NCBI GenBank assembly: GCA_002482725.1
Contig: DLGO01000001.1
Location: 1-64,000 of the forward strand
DNA from: Bacteroidetes bacterium UBA7692
GTDB lineage: Bacteria; Bacteroidota; Bacteroidia; Chitinophagales; LD1
Length of the DNA: 64,000 nucleotides
Reading direction: 5' to 3'
The position numbers and the translations under genes are program-made. Below the pieces are notes generated by a model, which had not been told where the DNA came from, did no database searches, and worked only from the letters and a program-made list of their open reading frames with translations. This document shows, one piece after another, positions 19,982 to 28,893 of this stretch. Each line of letters opens with the position of its first letter. Position 1 is the first letter of the stretch.

Positions 19982-20248
19982 TTATTGTTCATTTATTGCT
20001 TCCAGGTGTATCTGTTTAGGGCAGCTTTTGTCTTTAGAAAATTACTTTTTTTTGTCCGTTTTTTATCCCGGTAATATTCTTCTTAATAAATTGATTATCA
20101 GTATATCACTATGCTTTTTGGTCTTTTAGAAGATTATGCATTTTGGGTGATTTCTGTTTATCTCCAAATGCTTTTTTTGTCCGCTTGTCAAAGAAGGTGT
20201 CGCTGAGGGGGTAAAATTGACTTGGAGAGATGTTTTCTGAGGGTTTGT
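19982..20248 (+). repeat. Tandem repeat unit, copy 1 (about 267 bp)
   Basis: This unit and the next share long identical stretches in the same order, such as ATTGATTATCAGTATAT, CATTTTGGGTGATTTCTGTT and TTTTTTTGTCCGCTT, at an offset of 267-268 bases. Differences are scattered substitutions and small indels, so the duplication is not recent. Each unit carries two TGAGGG motifs at its right end and two T-runs followed by GTCC. Confidence 0.8.
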
Positions 20249-20516
20249 TTATTGTCCATTTATTGATTTCTGGCTTACCTGTTTAGTGCAACTTTTGTCT
20301 TTAGTCATTTACTTTTTTTTGTCCAATTTTTGTCCCGTTAATGCTCTTGTAAAATAATTGATTATCAGTATATTAATATGCTTTATTGTCTTTTAGAAGA
20401 ATACACATTTTGGGTGATTTCTGTTTACTTGCCAATGCCTTTTTTTGTCCGCTTATCAAAGAGGGTAACGCTGAGGGTAAAATTTGACTTGTAGAGCTTG
20501 TTTTCTGAGGGTGTTT
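20249..20516 (+). repeat. Tandem repeat unit, copy 2 (about 268 bp)
   Basis: Second, diverged copy of the unit at 19982, directly adjoining it. Corresponding landmarks are GTCCGCTTATCAAAGAGGGT near 20447 and TTTTCTGAGGGT near 20500. No coding frame persists across both copies, which argues for a noncoding element, a structured RNA or simple sequence decay. Confidence 0.8.
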
Positions 20517-20928
20517 TTTAAGTGTGGCATTGAGGGTCTTTTATGTCTGTAAATAATAGTTTTGCTGAGGGTAAAATAGCATGCTGCAAAGAGGGGAAAC
20601 CTGAGGGTAAAATCATGCTTTTTATTATACGCTAAATACACTTTCATTCCTCAATTTTTGATTTTTATCAAAATCGTCACAGTCTTTTATCCTGCCTGTT
20701 TTATGTAAAGAACGATTTAGGCAGCCTTGTATATTTTAGAATCAAAAAACCTGCCAAAGTATACTTCCTACATTGCAAAATTTGAAGAACTGACAGATTG
20801 CCATATGCGTGGGTAACAGGTTTTTACAAAACGCAAAATCTTTGCACTTTCCTTAAGATATGGTAAGAAGATCTGTCAGTAACGTTAAAAGTTTTTTTAT
20901 TTCCATGATAAATTTCAACTTACAGCGC

Positions 20929-21435
20929 ATGAAACAACAGATACTCCTTCTTTTTATTCTTCCGGCATTAATGTTCATCAGTGGTTGCGATAGGAAATCC
21001 TGCGACGACGCCCAGTGCAATTACCGTCAGCAATGTATCAGTGGCCAGTGCTACTGCAACAATGGATATGAAGGTAGTGCCTGCGAAACCGAGGCATACA
21101 AGAAATATGTCCGATCTTATCTCGTTTACGAAAACTGTGCACAGTCCACGCCAACAGTAGGCCAGTATTCCTCTACTATATACAACGACCCTTCGTATAT
21201 CAATAAAATTGTGATTACTAACTTTTTAGGGCAGGGGTTTTCTGTTGATGCTTACATCACTACCGATGGAAACAATAAAGGAAATGCAATTGCAATACAA
21301 AACCAGAACTTAGGTGGTTTCATAGTAGAAGGATACGGCACATTTGATGAGTACAACAAACGCCTTACCATGAATGTAAACTACACCTACAACTTCGAAA
21401 GCAAAAGCTGCACGCACACATTCTATCCAAACTAA
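20929..21435 (+). CDS. Lipoprotein with EGF-like domain
   Basis: The 168-residue product begins at the ATG at 20929, which directly starts a lipoprotein signal (MKQQILLLFILPALMFISGC, lipidated C20). A cysteine-rich segment (residues 20-52, CDDAQCNYRQQCISGQCYC then NNGYEGSACE) has the spacing of an EGF-like domain. The rest is a beta-rich domain of unknown fold ending in KSCTHTFYPN. A longer reading from 20860 adds 23 residues before the signal and is unlikely. Envelope-anchored; function unknown. An AATCTTTG box lies about 90 bases upstream. Confidence 0.78.
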   Translation: MKQQILLLFILPALMFISGCDRKSCDDAQCNYRQQCISGQCYCNNGYEGSACETEAYKKYVRSYLVYENCAQSTPTVGQYSSTIYNDPSYINKIVITNFLGQGFSVDAYITTDGNNKGNAIAIQNQNLGGFIVEGYGTFDEYNKRLTMNVNYTYNFESKSCTHTFYPN

Positions 21436-21461
21436 TCGGAGAAGCAGGACGGCCGGATGGT

Positions 21462-21749
21462 CTAGTCCAGGTTTACGTCTATTACACTTTCTACAGGGAT
21501 AAATACGCCCCCTTTCAGTATTACGTAGCGCTCGGTATATGCCCATACCGTTGTTTCTACTTGGCGCTGGCCTTCGGTAGTGGCAAAAAATATCTTCACT
21601 TTATTATGATACCCATTGCCCAACAGCATAGCGCGGTACAATTTCTTGTCATTGTTTTTTCGTTGGTCTATGGTTAGGTTATTGCGCTCACTTGCGAAAG
21701 AACACGCAGGGATTAACTCTTTGTCTATGCTTAGTGCTGACATTATCAT
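21462..21749 (-). CDS. Conserved small protein of unknown function
   Basis: The 95-residue soluble protein has the phrase KLYRAMLLGNGYHNKVKIFF followed by VETTVWAYTERYVILKGGVFIPVESVIDVN. This pattern occurs in small Bacteroidota proteins I recognise only as conserved hypotheticals. The predicted structure is mainly beta strands, with a final strand suitable for packing. No signal peptide. It converges on the EGF lipoprotein gene and is divergent from the trans-sulfuration gene. No function can be assigned. Confidence 0.65.
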   Translation of the reverse strand: MIMSALSIDKELIPACSFASERNNLTIDQRKNNDKKLYRAMLLGNGYHNKVKIFFATTEGQRQVETTVWAYTERYVILKGGVFIPVESVIDVNLD

Positions 21750-21867
21750 AATTAGTATTTTCGTCTAGTTCATTAACATTTACGCACCTATACTGCAAAA
21801 GTTACACAATAGCCGCAGCACTGTAATAGAATTTTAGTTTCATTTGACCTCAGAAAAACAGACAGTT

Positions 21868-23007
21868 ATGAAATTTGGCACCAAGGCTATACATGCAGGC
21901 GCAGAACCGGACCCAAGCACCGGCGCTATAATGACTCCCATATACCAGACCTCTACTTATGTGCAGGAGGCTCCCGGCAAAAATAAGGGCTACGGATATG
22001 CACGTGGCAAAAATCCGACACGTGCCGCACTCGAAAAAAATATAGCTGCGCTCGAAGACGGCAAGTATTGCCTTTGCTTCAGTTCTGGCATGGGCTCTAT
22101 GGATGCGGTAATGAAAATTTTGCGCCCCGGCGATGAGGTGGTTACGGGCGATGACCTGTATGGTGGTAGCTACCGTATGTTCACACAGATATTTGCAAAC
22201 TATGGCATCAGGTTTCACTTTATAGATATGACCAATGTCGCCAATGTGCGCGCTGCGGTTAATGAAAATACAAAGCTGATATGGGTAGAAACGCCTACAA
22301 ACCCGACTATGCAGATAGTGGATATAGAAGCCTGCGCAGCTATAGCTAAGGAGAAAAATATACTGCTTGCCGTAGACAATACATTCGCCTCCCCTTACCT
22401 GCAGAATCCGCTTGCACTTGGTGCAGATATAGTCATGCACAGTGTTACCAAATACTTGGGCGGCCATAGCGATGTGGTCATGGGTGCTTTGGTTATGAAC
22501 GATGATGCGCTGTACAGCAAAATCTCCTTTATACATAACTCGTGCGGAGCCACACCGGGGCCTATGGACTCATTTCTGGTGATGCGCGGCATCAAAACCC
22601 TGCACCTGCGCATGGAGCGCCATTGTTATAATGGGCGCAAAGTTGCAGAGTTCCTGCGCCACCATCCTGCTCTGGAAAAAGTCTACTGGCCGGGTTTCGA
22701 AGACCACCCCAACCACGACATAGCAAAGAAACAAATGCGTGACTTTGGTGGTATGATTTCCATAGTGTTAAAGGATAAAAGCATAGAAAACACTTTCCGC
22801 ATAGCTTCTTCTTTTCATGTATTCTCCCTGGCAGAGTCGCTGGGCGGTGTAGAAAGCCTTATCAATCATCCTGCTACCATGACACACGCCTCTATACCAA
22901 AAGCAGAGCGCGAGCGTGTAGGTGTGGTAGACAATTTATTGCGTCTGAGCGTGGGTGTAGAAGATGTAGAAGACCTTATTGAGGATTTAAAACAGGCCTT
23001 GGGTTAA
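21868..23007 (+). CDS. Trans-sulfuration PLP enzyme (cystathionine gamma-synthase/lyase type)
   Basis: The 379-residue enzyme belongs to the Cys/Met metabolism PLP family. The pyridoxal lysine is in SVTKYLGGHSDV (about residue 197). The substrate and PLP-phosphate binding motifs are YGYARGKNPTR and CFSSGMGSMDAV. Members make or split cystathionine or homocysteine; exact activity (MetB, CGL or MGL) cannot be decided from sequence alone. I chose the ATG at 21868 because it starts at the conserved KFGTKAIHAG block; a TTG eight codons earlier is possible. Monocistronic. Confidence 0.9.
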   Translation: MKFGTKAIHAGAEPDPSTGAIMTPIYQTSTYVQEAPGKNKGYGYARGKNPTRAALEKNIAALEDGKYCLCFSSGMGSMDAVMKILRPGDEVVTGDDLYGGSYRMFTQIFANYGIRFHFIDMTNVANVRAAVNENTKLIWVETPTNPTMQIVDIEACAAIAKEKNILLAVDNTFASPYLQNPLALGADIVMHSVTKYLGGHSDVVMGALVMNDDALYSKISFIHNSCGATPGPMDSFLVMRGIKTLHLRMERHCYNGRKVAEFLRHHPALEKVYWPGFEDHPNHDIAKKQMRDFGGMISIVLKDKSIENTFRIASSFHVFSLAESLGGVESLINHPATMTHASIPKAERERVGVVDNLLRLSVGVEDVEDLIEDLKQALG

Positions 23008-23046
23008 TTTTATATACTCAAAAAGCCGATTTTTAGTCACTAACCC

Positions 23047-23054
23047 TATCTTCG
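23047..23054 (+). promoter_or_regulatory. Probable -7 promoter box for acyl-CoA dehydrogenase
   Basis: TATCTTCG fits TAnnTTYG and lies 36 bases before the ATG at 23091, giving a leader of about 30 bases. It falls in the only gap between the preceding gene and this one. Confidence 0.45.
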
Positions 23055-23090
23055 CGCACGTTTCTATCAATAAAATATCAAAATACTTAT

Positions 23091-24230
23091 ATGCTATTTG
23101 ACCTTACAGAAGAGCAGTTAATGATTAAGCAGGCAGCTCGCGACTTTGCCCAAAACGAATGTAAACCGGGTGTTGTGGAGCGCGACGATCATCAGTCTTA
23201 CCCTACAGAACTGGTAAAAAGAATGGGTGAGCTGGGCTTCCTGGGTATGATGGTAGACCCTAAATACGGCGGTGGCGGTATGGATACCCTTAGCTATGTG
23301 TTGGCGCTGGAGGAAATTTCTAAAGTAGATAACTCTTGTTCGGTTATCATGAGCGTAAACAACTCGCTTGTTTGCTGGGGCCTTCAGGAGTTCGGCACCG
23401 AGGAGCAAAAGCAAAAATACCTGACACCACTAGCCAAAGGTGAAATCCTGGGCGCATTTTGCCTGAGTGAGCCGGAGGCCGGTAGCGATGCTACCTCTCA
23501 GCAAACTACTGCAAAGGATATGGGCGACCATTACCTGTTGAACGGTACAAAAAACTGGATAACAAACGGTGGCATGGCTACTGTTTACCTGGTTATAGCG
23601 CAGACATATCCAGAGAAAGGACACAAAGGCATCAACGTATTGATTGTAGAGCGCGACATGCCGGGCTTCGTTATCGGGCGTAAGGAAGATAAGCTGGGTA
23701 TCCGTTCTTCTGACACGCATACGCTTATGTTTACCGATGTAAAGGTTCCTAAGGAAAACCGCATAGGCGAAGATGGCTTTGGCTTCAAATTCGCTATGAA
23801 AACACTTAGCGGAGGCCGTATTGGTATCGCCGCCCAGGCTTTGGGCATAGGTGCCGGTGCTTACGAGCTGGCAGTTGACTATTCTAAGCAGCGCAAGGCT
23901 TTCAAAACAGAGATCATCAACCACCAGGCTATTGCATTCAAGCTGGCTGATATGGCTACAGATATTGAGGCTGCCCGTTTGCTGGTGTACAAATCTGCTT
24001 CCCTGAAAGACGAAGGCAAAAACTATGACTTGGCAAGCTCTATGGCTAAGCTGTATGCTGCCGAAACTGCTATGAAACACACCGTAGAAGCGGTACAGAT
24101 ACATGGTGGCTACGGATTTGTAAAAGAATACCACGTAGAGCGATTGATGCGCGATGCAAAGATCACACAGATATACGAGGGCACCAGCGAGGTACAAAAA
24201 ATCGTTATCTCCCGTTCAGTATTGTCATAA
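23091..24230 (+). CDS. Acyl-CoA dehydrogenase
   Basis: The 379-residue FAD enzyme introduces the alpha-beta double bond in acyl-CoA. Signature blocks are CLSEPEAGSDATSQQTTA (about 124-141) and the C-terminal QIHGGYGFVKEYHVERLMRD. The catalytic glutamate is in YEGTSEVQ, near residue 367, the position used by short-chain and butyryl-type enzymes. Chain-length preference is not certain. Electrons would pass to ETF. It stands alone, followed by a strong terminator. Confidence 0.94.
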   Translation: MLFDLTEEQLMIKQAARDFAQNECKPGVVERDDHQSYPTELVKRMGELGFLGMMVDPKYGGGGMDTLSYVLALEEISKVDNSCSVIMSVNNSLVCWGLQEFGTEEQKQKYLTPLAKGEILGAFCLSEPEAGSDATSQQTTAKDMGDHYLLNGTKNWITNGGMATVYLVIAQTYPEKGHKGINVLIVERDMPGFVIGRKEDKLGIRSSDTHTLMFTDVKVPKENRIGEDGFGFKFAMKTLSGGRIGIAAQALGIGAGAYELAVDYSKQRKAFKTEIINHQAIAFKLADMATDIEAARLLVYKSASLKDEGKNYDLASSMAKLYAAETAMKHTVEAVQIHGGYGFVKEYHVERLMRDAKITQIYEGTSEVQKIVISRSVLS

Positions 24231-24250
24231 GCTTACAGCTACTTTATATC

Positions 24251-24276
24251 AAAAGGCCCTCCCCGGAGGGCCTTTT
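24251..24276 (+). terminator. Rho-independent terminator after acyl-CoA dehydrogenase
   Basis: An 11-bp GC-rich stem (24251-24261 with 24266-24276) with a CCCG loop starts with AAAA and ends with TTTT, then GTGTTTTTG. It lies 20 bases after the stop codon and is a textbook intrinsic terminator. Confidence 0.9.
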
Positions 24277-24363
24277 GTGTTTTTGCCTTGTTAATATTCC
24301 CAACTATTAGCGGTTCAGGATGCTGCAAAACGCCACTGATATAAAAAACGCTATTTTTACACG

Positions 24364-24801
24364 GTGAATAATCAAAATCCTCAGGAACATGCCGGTGAAA
24401 TGTTCCACGATAGTGCTCTTAGGAAGACTACTCCCTTTCAGCACTTTTCAGTAGCGCTCATAGCAGGTGTTTTGGGCATGCTTGTAGCTAAGTATTACTT
24501 CCGCTCAAATGATGGGGTGGGTTTTATGGGCTGCTTCGGGCTTATGTTTTATGCATTGTTCAATCCCTGGTTGTTTATGCTGGCCGCCAATTCATTAAAG
24601 TATTTCCTCACTTCACTGTCGTTGTATGTTTTGCTTACACTGTTCATGTTTGGGGCCATCTACTTTTTTACGGGCGAAAGCATCATGAACAAATGGGACC
24701 TGCGCATTATCATCATTTCTGCCACTTTCTTTTATTTCGTGGCGTTTGGCATGATGCGCCTTTTAAAACTTATTTTGGATACAGACGACGACAAACTATA
24801 G
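24364..24801 (+). CDS. Small integral membrane protein of unknown function
   Basis: The 145-residue protein starts with GTG at 24364 and has four hydrophobic helices (about 28-46, 54-75, 82-102 and 114-134) after a polar N terminus. The C terminus DTDDDKL is acidic. An ATG at 24400 is an alternative start. A TATTTTTA box ends five bases before the GTG, fitting a leaderless mRNA. The stop lies nine bases before the fur-like gene, so the two are probably cotranscribed. I do not recognise the family. Confidence 0.7.
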   Translation: MNNQNPQEHAGEMFHDSALRKTTPFQHFSVALIAGVLGMLVAKYYFRSNDGVGFMGCFGLMFYALFNPWLFMLAANSLKYFLTSLSLYVLLTLFMFGAIYFFTGESIMNKWDLRIIIISATFFYFVAFGMMRLLKLILDTDDDKL

Positions 24802-24810
24802 GAGAGCAAT

Positions 24811-25293
24811 ATGGCATCGACAAAAGATACAATACTGGAGATAAGGAATATTTTTTCGGCCTACCTGGAGCAGAAAGACCTGCGAAAAACCAGTGAGCGC
24901 TTTGCCATACTGGAAGAAATATACTCCCGCACCGACCATTTCGATGCAGAGGCACTGTATGTAGAGATATTGAAAAAGGGATTCAATGTAAGCCGCGCCA
25001 CGGTGTACAATACACTGGAGCTATTGGTTAGCTGCGATCTGGTAAAAAAACACCAGTTTGGTAAAAACCAGGCCCAGTACGAAAAAAGCTATGGCTACAG
25101 GCAGCACGACCATATTATATGTGTCGATTGCAAAAAGGTGGTGGAGTTCTGCGACCCACGCATCCACCAGATCAAAAGCATGATGGGCGATTTGCTGAAT
25201 TTTAAGATTACGCACCACTCGCTGAATCTTTATGGCGTTTGTGGCAGTTGCCAGTTGAAGCGCGACATAGCAACTACGGCTATTGCAAAATAA
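24811..25293 (+). CDS. fur: Fur family transcriptional repressor
   Basis: The 160-residue protein has the Fur winged-helix domain (residues 25-85, with the recognition helix near NVSRATVYNTLELL) and a metal-binding dimerisation domain. The latter shows HDHIICVDCKKVVEFCD (about 94-110) and the second cysteine pair GVCGSC (about 147-152), the structural zinc site. It most likely senses Fe(II) and represses iron-uptake genes. Zur or PerR specificity cannot be fully excluded. It follows the small membrane protein gene by nine bases. Confidence 0.92.
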   Translation: MASTKDTILEIRNIFSAYLEQKDLRKTSERFAILEEIYSRTDHFDAEALYVEILKKGFNVSRATVYNTLELLVSCDLVKKHQFGKNQAQYEKSYGYRQHDHIICVDCKKVVEFCDPRIHQIKSMMGDLLNFKITHHSLNLYGVCGSCQLKRDIATTAIAK

Positions 25294-25295
25294 AA

Positions 25296-25328
25296 AAGAG
25301 GTCGCCCAACCATCTCGGACAACCTCTT
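25296..25328 (-). terminator. Hairpin terminator between convergent genes
   Basis: On the minus strand a 12-bp stem with two G-U pairs (25328-25317 with 25307-25296) is followed by TTTTTTAT, a good intrinsic terminator for the gene at 25429-25881. On the plus strand the stem is weaker (two C-A mismatches) but may still stop fur. Confidence 0.7.
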
Positions 25329-25428
25329 CATAAAAAACAAAGCAAAAGTTTTAATCGGGAAACTGAGAAAATTTGAACGAAAACAGTTTCCTTTTTATAA
25401 CAGACCGTTTCAAGTCAAAAACGGTTGC

Positions 25429-25881
25429 TTAGAAGGTAAGACTGGCACCTGCGCCATTATCTATCGCACCCAGCTCAAGTCTAAGTTTGTAGTGCGGGTA
25501 CCTTGTTTTTATATCATGTATGCATTTTACGCCCAGTGTGGTTAGTATGGCAGATACTGCAAGTGAGCCTGCGCCTACGCCTATCAGTATTTTACCGTTC
25601 CTGTCCCAACGTTTTGCGTACTGTGCACGTTGTTCTTTGTTAAAGTGAGCCGAGTAATCCGGTGCTTTATTAGCTTTTACCAAACCTGCAGCAAGGCAGC
25701 TTCCACCTACTACACCCAATACGCCACCTTCTATAAGGTATAGCTTGGCGTGCGTTTGCAATTTATCATAATTGATAAGGCGAACAGATGAAGGAGTTTT
25801 GTAACGTGAATCTTCTTGTGTTTGCGATGAAACATTTTTCGCTACAAGGAGTATAAGAAGAAGAGCAACTATATTTTTCAT
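25429..25881 (-). CDS. Exported protein with two glycine-rich membrane segments
   Basis: The 150-residue product starts at the ATG at 25881, which directly begins a signal peptide (MKNIVALLLILLVAKNVSSQ). Two glycine- and alanine-rich hydrophobic segments follow (IEGGVLGVVGGSCLAAGLV and ILIGVGAGSLAVSAILTTLGV) with a charged stretch between them. A seven-residue longer start exists. The layout resembles small envelope proteins of Bacteroidota of unknown function. I do not recognise a family. Confidence 0.65.
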   Translation of the reverse strand: MKNIVALLLILLVAKNVSSQTQEDSRYKTPSSVRLINYDKLQTHAKLYLIEGGVLGVVGGSCLAAGLVKANKAPDYSAHFNKEQRAQYAKRWDRNGKILIGVGAGSLAVSAILTTLGVKCIHDIKTRYPHYKLRLELGAIDNGAGASLTF

Positions 25882-25980
25882 ATTACTTACTGTGTTTTGC
25901 ATACCTGTAAAGTAGTATCGTTAAATGTTTTTGTCAAGCATTTGTGTAACCTTTTTTATTATTTCGCGTAGGGGTGTTTT

Positions 25981-26430
25981 TTATTCCTTTTGTCGCGAAT
26001 CGACTGAAATCGTTACAGGGCCATCGTTTACGAGCGCTACAGACATGTCTGCGCCAAACTCGCCCGTCTGGATTTTTCCGGCAAGCGCTTCCATTTTTAA
26101 CAAAAACTGTTGGTACAGCGGTATAGCTATATTAGGTTTTGCCGCCTTTATAAAGGAAGGCCGGTTTCCTTTTTTGGTTGCTGCATACAGCGTAAACTGG
26201 CTTACAACCAGTATTTCCCCTTTTATATCCAGTACGCTCAGGTTCATCAGCCCTGCCTCATCGTTGAATATGCGCATGTTCACCACTTTGGCGGCCATCC
26301 ATTCTATATCCTCTTGGGTATCCTCTGCTTCAAACCCCACCAGCACCAGCAGCCCCTGCCCGATAGCGCTCTTCACTACTCCTTCTATAGTTACACTAGC
26401 CTCTTTTACCCTTTGTATTATTACGCGCAT
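25981..26430 (-). CDS. dtd: D-aminoacyl-tRNA deacylase
   Basis: The 149-residue enzyme removes D-amino acids, and glycine from tRNA-Ala, from mischarged tRNA. Family motifs are VSQFTLYA (about 76-83) and the C-terminal NDGPVTISVDSR, equivalent to the cross-subunit GlyCisPro-type NxPxT motif. Here the motif reads G-P-V-T. Length matches the family. Single gene on the minus strand. Confidence 0.95.
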   Translation of the reverse strand: MRVIIQRVKEASVTIEGVVKSAIGQGLLVLVGFEAEDTQEDIEWMAAKVVNMRIFNDEAGLMNLSVLDIKGEILVVSQFTLYAATKKGNRPSFIKAAKPNIAIPLYQQFLLKMEALAGKIQTGEFGADMSVALVNDGPVTISVDSRQKE

Positions 26431-26586
26431 TTCTTTTTGGTTTCCTGATTCAATATTAATGTAATCAGTTTGTCTTCCCTATTTGCAACAAACCACACCA
26501 AACACCCGTCTGTTGATGGTTAAAAGGGATGCATCTTGATTTTTCCCATAAATTATTTACTTTCAGCATCCGAAGATGTTCTGTCC

Positions 26587-28062
26587 ATGAAGAAAATTTT
26601 ATACATCACCATTGGTCTCCTTGCTGCTCAGGCATCACACGCTCAGGCATTGTTCTATAACAATGGTGCCGATGTGCATGTGTCCGATGGTGCCTTCATG
26701 ATCGTAAAGACAGGCTCTGTACAAAATGCCGCAGGCACCATTACCACCAACGGAACCGTAGTGGTAGAGGGCAACGTGCAAAATGATGCTACCATCACCG
26801 CCTCCGGCGATACCATCCGCCTTACAGGCGATTGGATAAACAATGGTGCTTATGCAGGTGCATCAGCCAGCACCGTAGATTTCTTCGGAGGCGCACAGTC
26901 GCTTACCGGCACACAAAAAACCGTTTTTGTCAATGCCAATCTTTTGGGTGGCAACACAGTTAAGACCCAAACGATAGACCAGGAAGTTTCAGGCATATTG
27001 AATCTGTCCAATGCCGAATTGGCTACGGCAGACTTCGAAATGCTTGTAAGCAATAACAGCACTACGGCCGTTCAACGCCAGGCGGGTTTTGTTTCCAGCC
27101 TCAACCAGGGTCGTCTTTCGCGCCGCACCAATGCTACTGCGGCTTATTTTTTCCCAACAGCATCTCCATCCAGCTTGGGTACTCCATTGTACCGTCCGGT
27201 TGAGTTTAGGCCTTCATCAGCTACAGCCAGCATTTATGGCGTGCGTACCATCAAGGGCGATGCTACTCTGGATGGGTTCGATGTTACACTCTTCGACGAT
27301 AGCCTGTGTAAGGTAAACCCGAACTTCTATCACCACCTGCACCAAACCTTGGGCAATAACCCTGCTTCTATTACCATGTTCTACGACCAGTCTACCGATG
27401 GCGGTTGGAACACGCAGGCGCATTGGGACAACACCCGCTGGGCAGATATGGCCAACAATTCCATAGGTTCAGGACAGGGTTTTACCACTACTACCGTGAG
27501 CACATGGAACAACTTTACGCCAATACAGTTTGCTTTGGCTAACAAGAAATTTACCATAGATGCCGGCGATGATGTGCTGTTAGCCGAAGGCGAAACAGGG
27601 CAGTTTCAACCGATTATCCTGAACGTAGTCGGCCCTACTTACGAGTGGTCTCCGCCTACATACCTGGCTTGCACCGATTGCCCTACCCCTGATGTTACCC
27701 CTTCCGAAAACACCACCTATCAGCTATTGGTTACCGATGCTTCCGGCTGTACCGCTACCGATTCAGTACGTGCGCTTATCATCAACGATGTATTGCTATT
27801 GCCTACAGGTTTCTCGCCAAACAGCGATGGGGTAAACGATTTATTCCGCGCGGCCAACAAGAACCTTAAAAAACTGGTGTTACAAGTCTACAACCGTTGG
27901 GGCGAAAAGGTATTTGAATCAGTTGGACCTAAAGACGGCTGGGATGGTTTCTACAAAAACAGCGAACAGGCAATAGGCACCTATACATGGCGCGCCGAAT
28001 ACCAGACCACCAACATGAAAAAGGCTAAGTTCGAAAGCGGCAACGTTACCCTTATCCGCTAA
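26587..28062 (+). CDS. Secreted protein with gliding motility-associated C-terminal domain
   Basis: The 491-residue protein begins at the ATG at 26587, which starts a signal peptide (MKKILYITIGLLAAQASHAQ). A long beta-rich region of 300 residues has no assigned domain. A proline-rich Ig-like stretch (YEWSPPTYLACTDCPTPDVTP then TYQLLVTDASGC) follows, and the last 85 residues from LPTGFSPNSDGVND are a CHU_C/type B sorting domain. It is thus a T9SS substrate on the cell surface. Role in adhesion or motility is inferred. A 17-codon upstream TTG extension is unlikely. Confidence 0.88.
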   Translation: MKKILYITIGLLAAQASHAQALFYNNGADVHVSDGAFMIVKTGSVQNAAGTITTNGTVVVEGNVQNDATITASGDTIRLTGDWINNGAYAGASASTVDFFGGAQSLTGTQKTVFVNANLLGGNTVKTQTIDQEVSGILNLSNAELATADFEMLVSNNSTTAVQRQAGFVSSLNQGRLSRRTNATAAYFFPTASPSSLGTPLYRPVEFRPSSATASIYGVRTIKGDATLDGFDVTLFDDSLCKVNPNFYHHLHQTLGNNPASITMFYDQSTDGGWNTQAHWDNTRWADMANNSIGSGQGFTTTTVSTWNNFTPIQFALANKKFTIDAGDDVLLAEGETGQFQPIILNVVGPTYEWSPPTYLACTDCPTPDVTPSENTTYQLLVTDASGCTATDSVRALIINDVLLLPTGFSPNSDGVNDLFRAANKNLKKLVLQVYNRWGEKVFESVGPKDGWDGFYKNSEQAIGTYTWRAEYQTTNMKKAKFESGNVTLIR

Positions 28063-28075
28063 GCAATTTTCTTTT

Positions 28076-28660
28076 TTAAGAAGCCTCTCCCTCTTCATCC
28101 GGCCTCAGCCGCACTATCACCCAAAACATCAGCACATCAAACAATATATGCGCGGTTATGGCCGACCATATACCATACAGGTAATACAAGTATCCGAACC
28201 CGGCACTCACTAGTATCAAGAACAGGCCATAGATAAACAACATCACCTTTTTCGGGTTCAGGTACCCGTGCAGCAGCACAAACAATATAGCCGTGGGCCA
28301 TACAAATATCCATTGCTGTATAGCACCTCTGAATAGTATTTCCTCGCCCACTCCGGCACAGGTAGAATAGAATCCGATATGGAATATACTTGGCTTTGCT
28401 TTAGAGAAAAGCTCGCTGAACAGCAGGTTAAATTTGCTCATGCTCTTGCGTTTCACCAGCAATAACCCAAGCCCTCCGGCCCCAAGGCCAAAAACCGAAC
28501 CATACAGTAGCTGTTTCCACCATACCGATCCGGTCCACAAAAATTCGGTAATTGTTTTTTTACCGCTGAAGTGGATGATCATAAAGCCCAGCGCACCCAT
28601 CCCTAAAATGTTGAGCAAGCTGAGGTAAAACAAAGATTGGCGCGAAAATTTGACTGGCAT
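28076..28660 (-). CDS. CPBP family intramembrane metalloprotease
   Basis: The 194-residue membrane protein has five to six hydrophobic helices and the CPBP/Abi motif EEILFRG (E106, E107, R111). A later FVLLHG and a histidine in the ITAHILFDVLMF helix supply metal ligands. Members are relatives of the eukaryotic Rce1 CAAX protease and often process peptides or bacteriocins, but most have no known substrate. It is divergent from lptB with a 233-base gap. Confidence 0.88.
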   Translation of the reverse strand: MPVKFSRQSLFYLSLLNILGMGALGFMIIHFSGKKTITEFLWTGSVWWKQLLYGSVFGLGAGGLGLLLVKRKSMSKFNLLFSELFSKAKPSIFHIGFYSTCAGVGEEILFRGAIQQWIFVWPTAILFVLLHGYLNPKKVMLFIYGLFLILVSAGFGYLYYLYGIWSAITAHILFDVLMFWVIVRLRPDEEGEAS

Positions 28661-28893
28661 TAACCGTTTAATTCAAAAGCAATATAATTTGTTTGATATG
28701 ATGATGCAATTCTATACTTGTTCACAGTTGCTTCATTTCCTTTGTTTATCGCAATATTCATACAACAGGCGGCCTTTAGAAAAGGTTGTTGCTCCTCTGG
28801 TTAAACGGTATGCAGTGCTTTTATTTCACAACAGGGCCAAAACATCTGCCGCTATATTCCGCAACTATGGCAAAGAATTTATAACATTGCTAC

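Larger units (their letters stand above)
19749..20928. repeat. 1.2-kb repeat-rich intergenic region
   Basis: This gap between the divergent desaturase and lipoprotein genes has no credible coding frame. It is T- and G-rich on the plus strand and holds at least seven exact TGAGGGTA copies (19851, 19924, 19937, 19971, 20472, 20566, 20602), plus several one-base variants (near 20204, 20238, 20505, 20531). The copies are mostly followed by AAA or TT. All lie on the plus strand. A diverged tandem duplication of about 267 bases lies inside (19982-20516). Function unknown. Confidence 0.75.

Noticed and set aside
19851..20609. CRISPR array
   Set aside because: The repeated motif is only about eight bases, spacing is irregular and no cas genes adjoin.
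20456..20647. Minus-strand frame of 63 codons in the repeat field
   Set aside because: Runs across the tandem repeat and TGAGGGTA motifs and has no start context; composition like random A/T-rich sequence.
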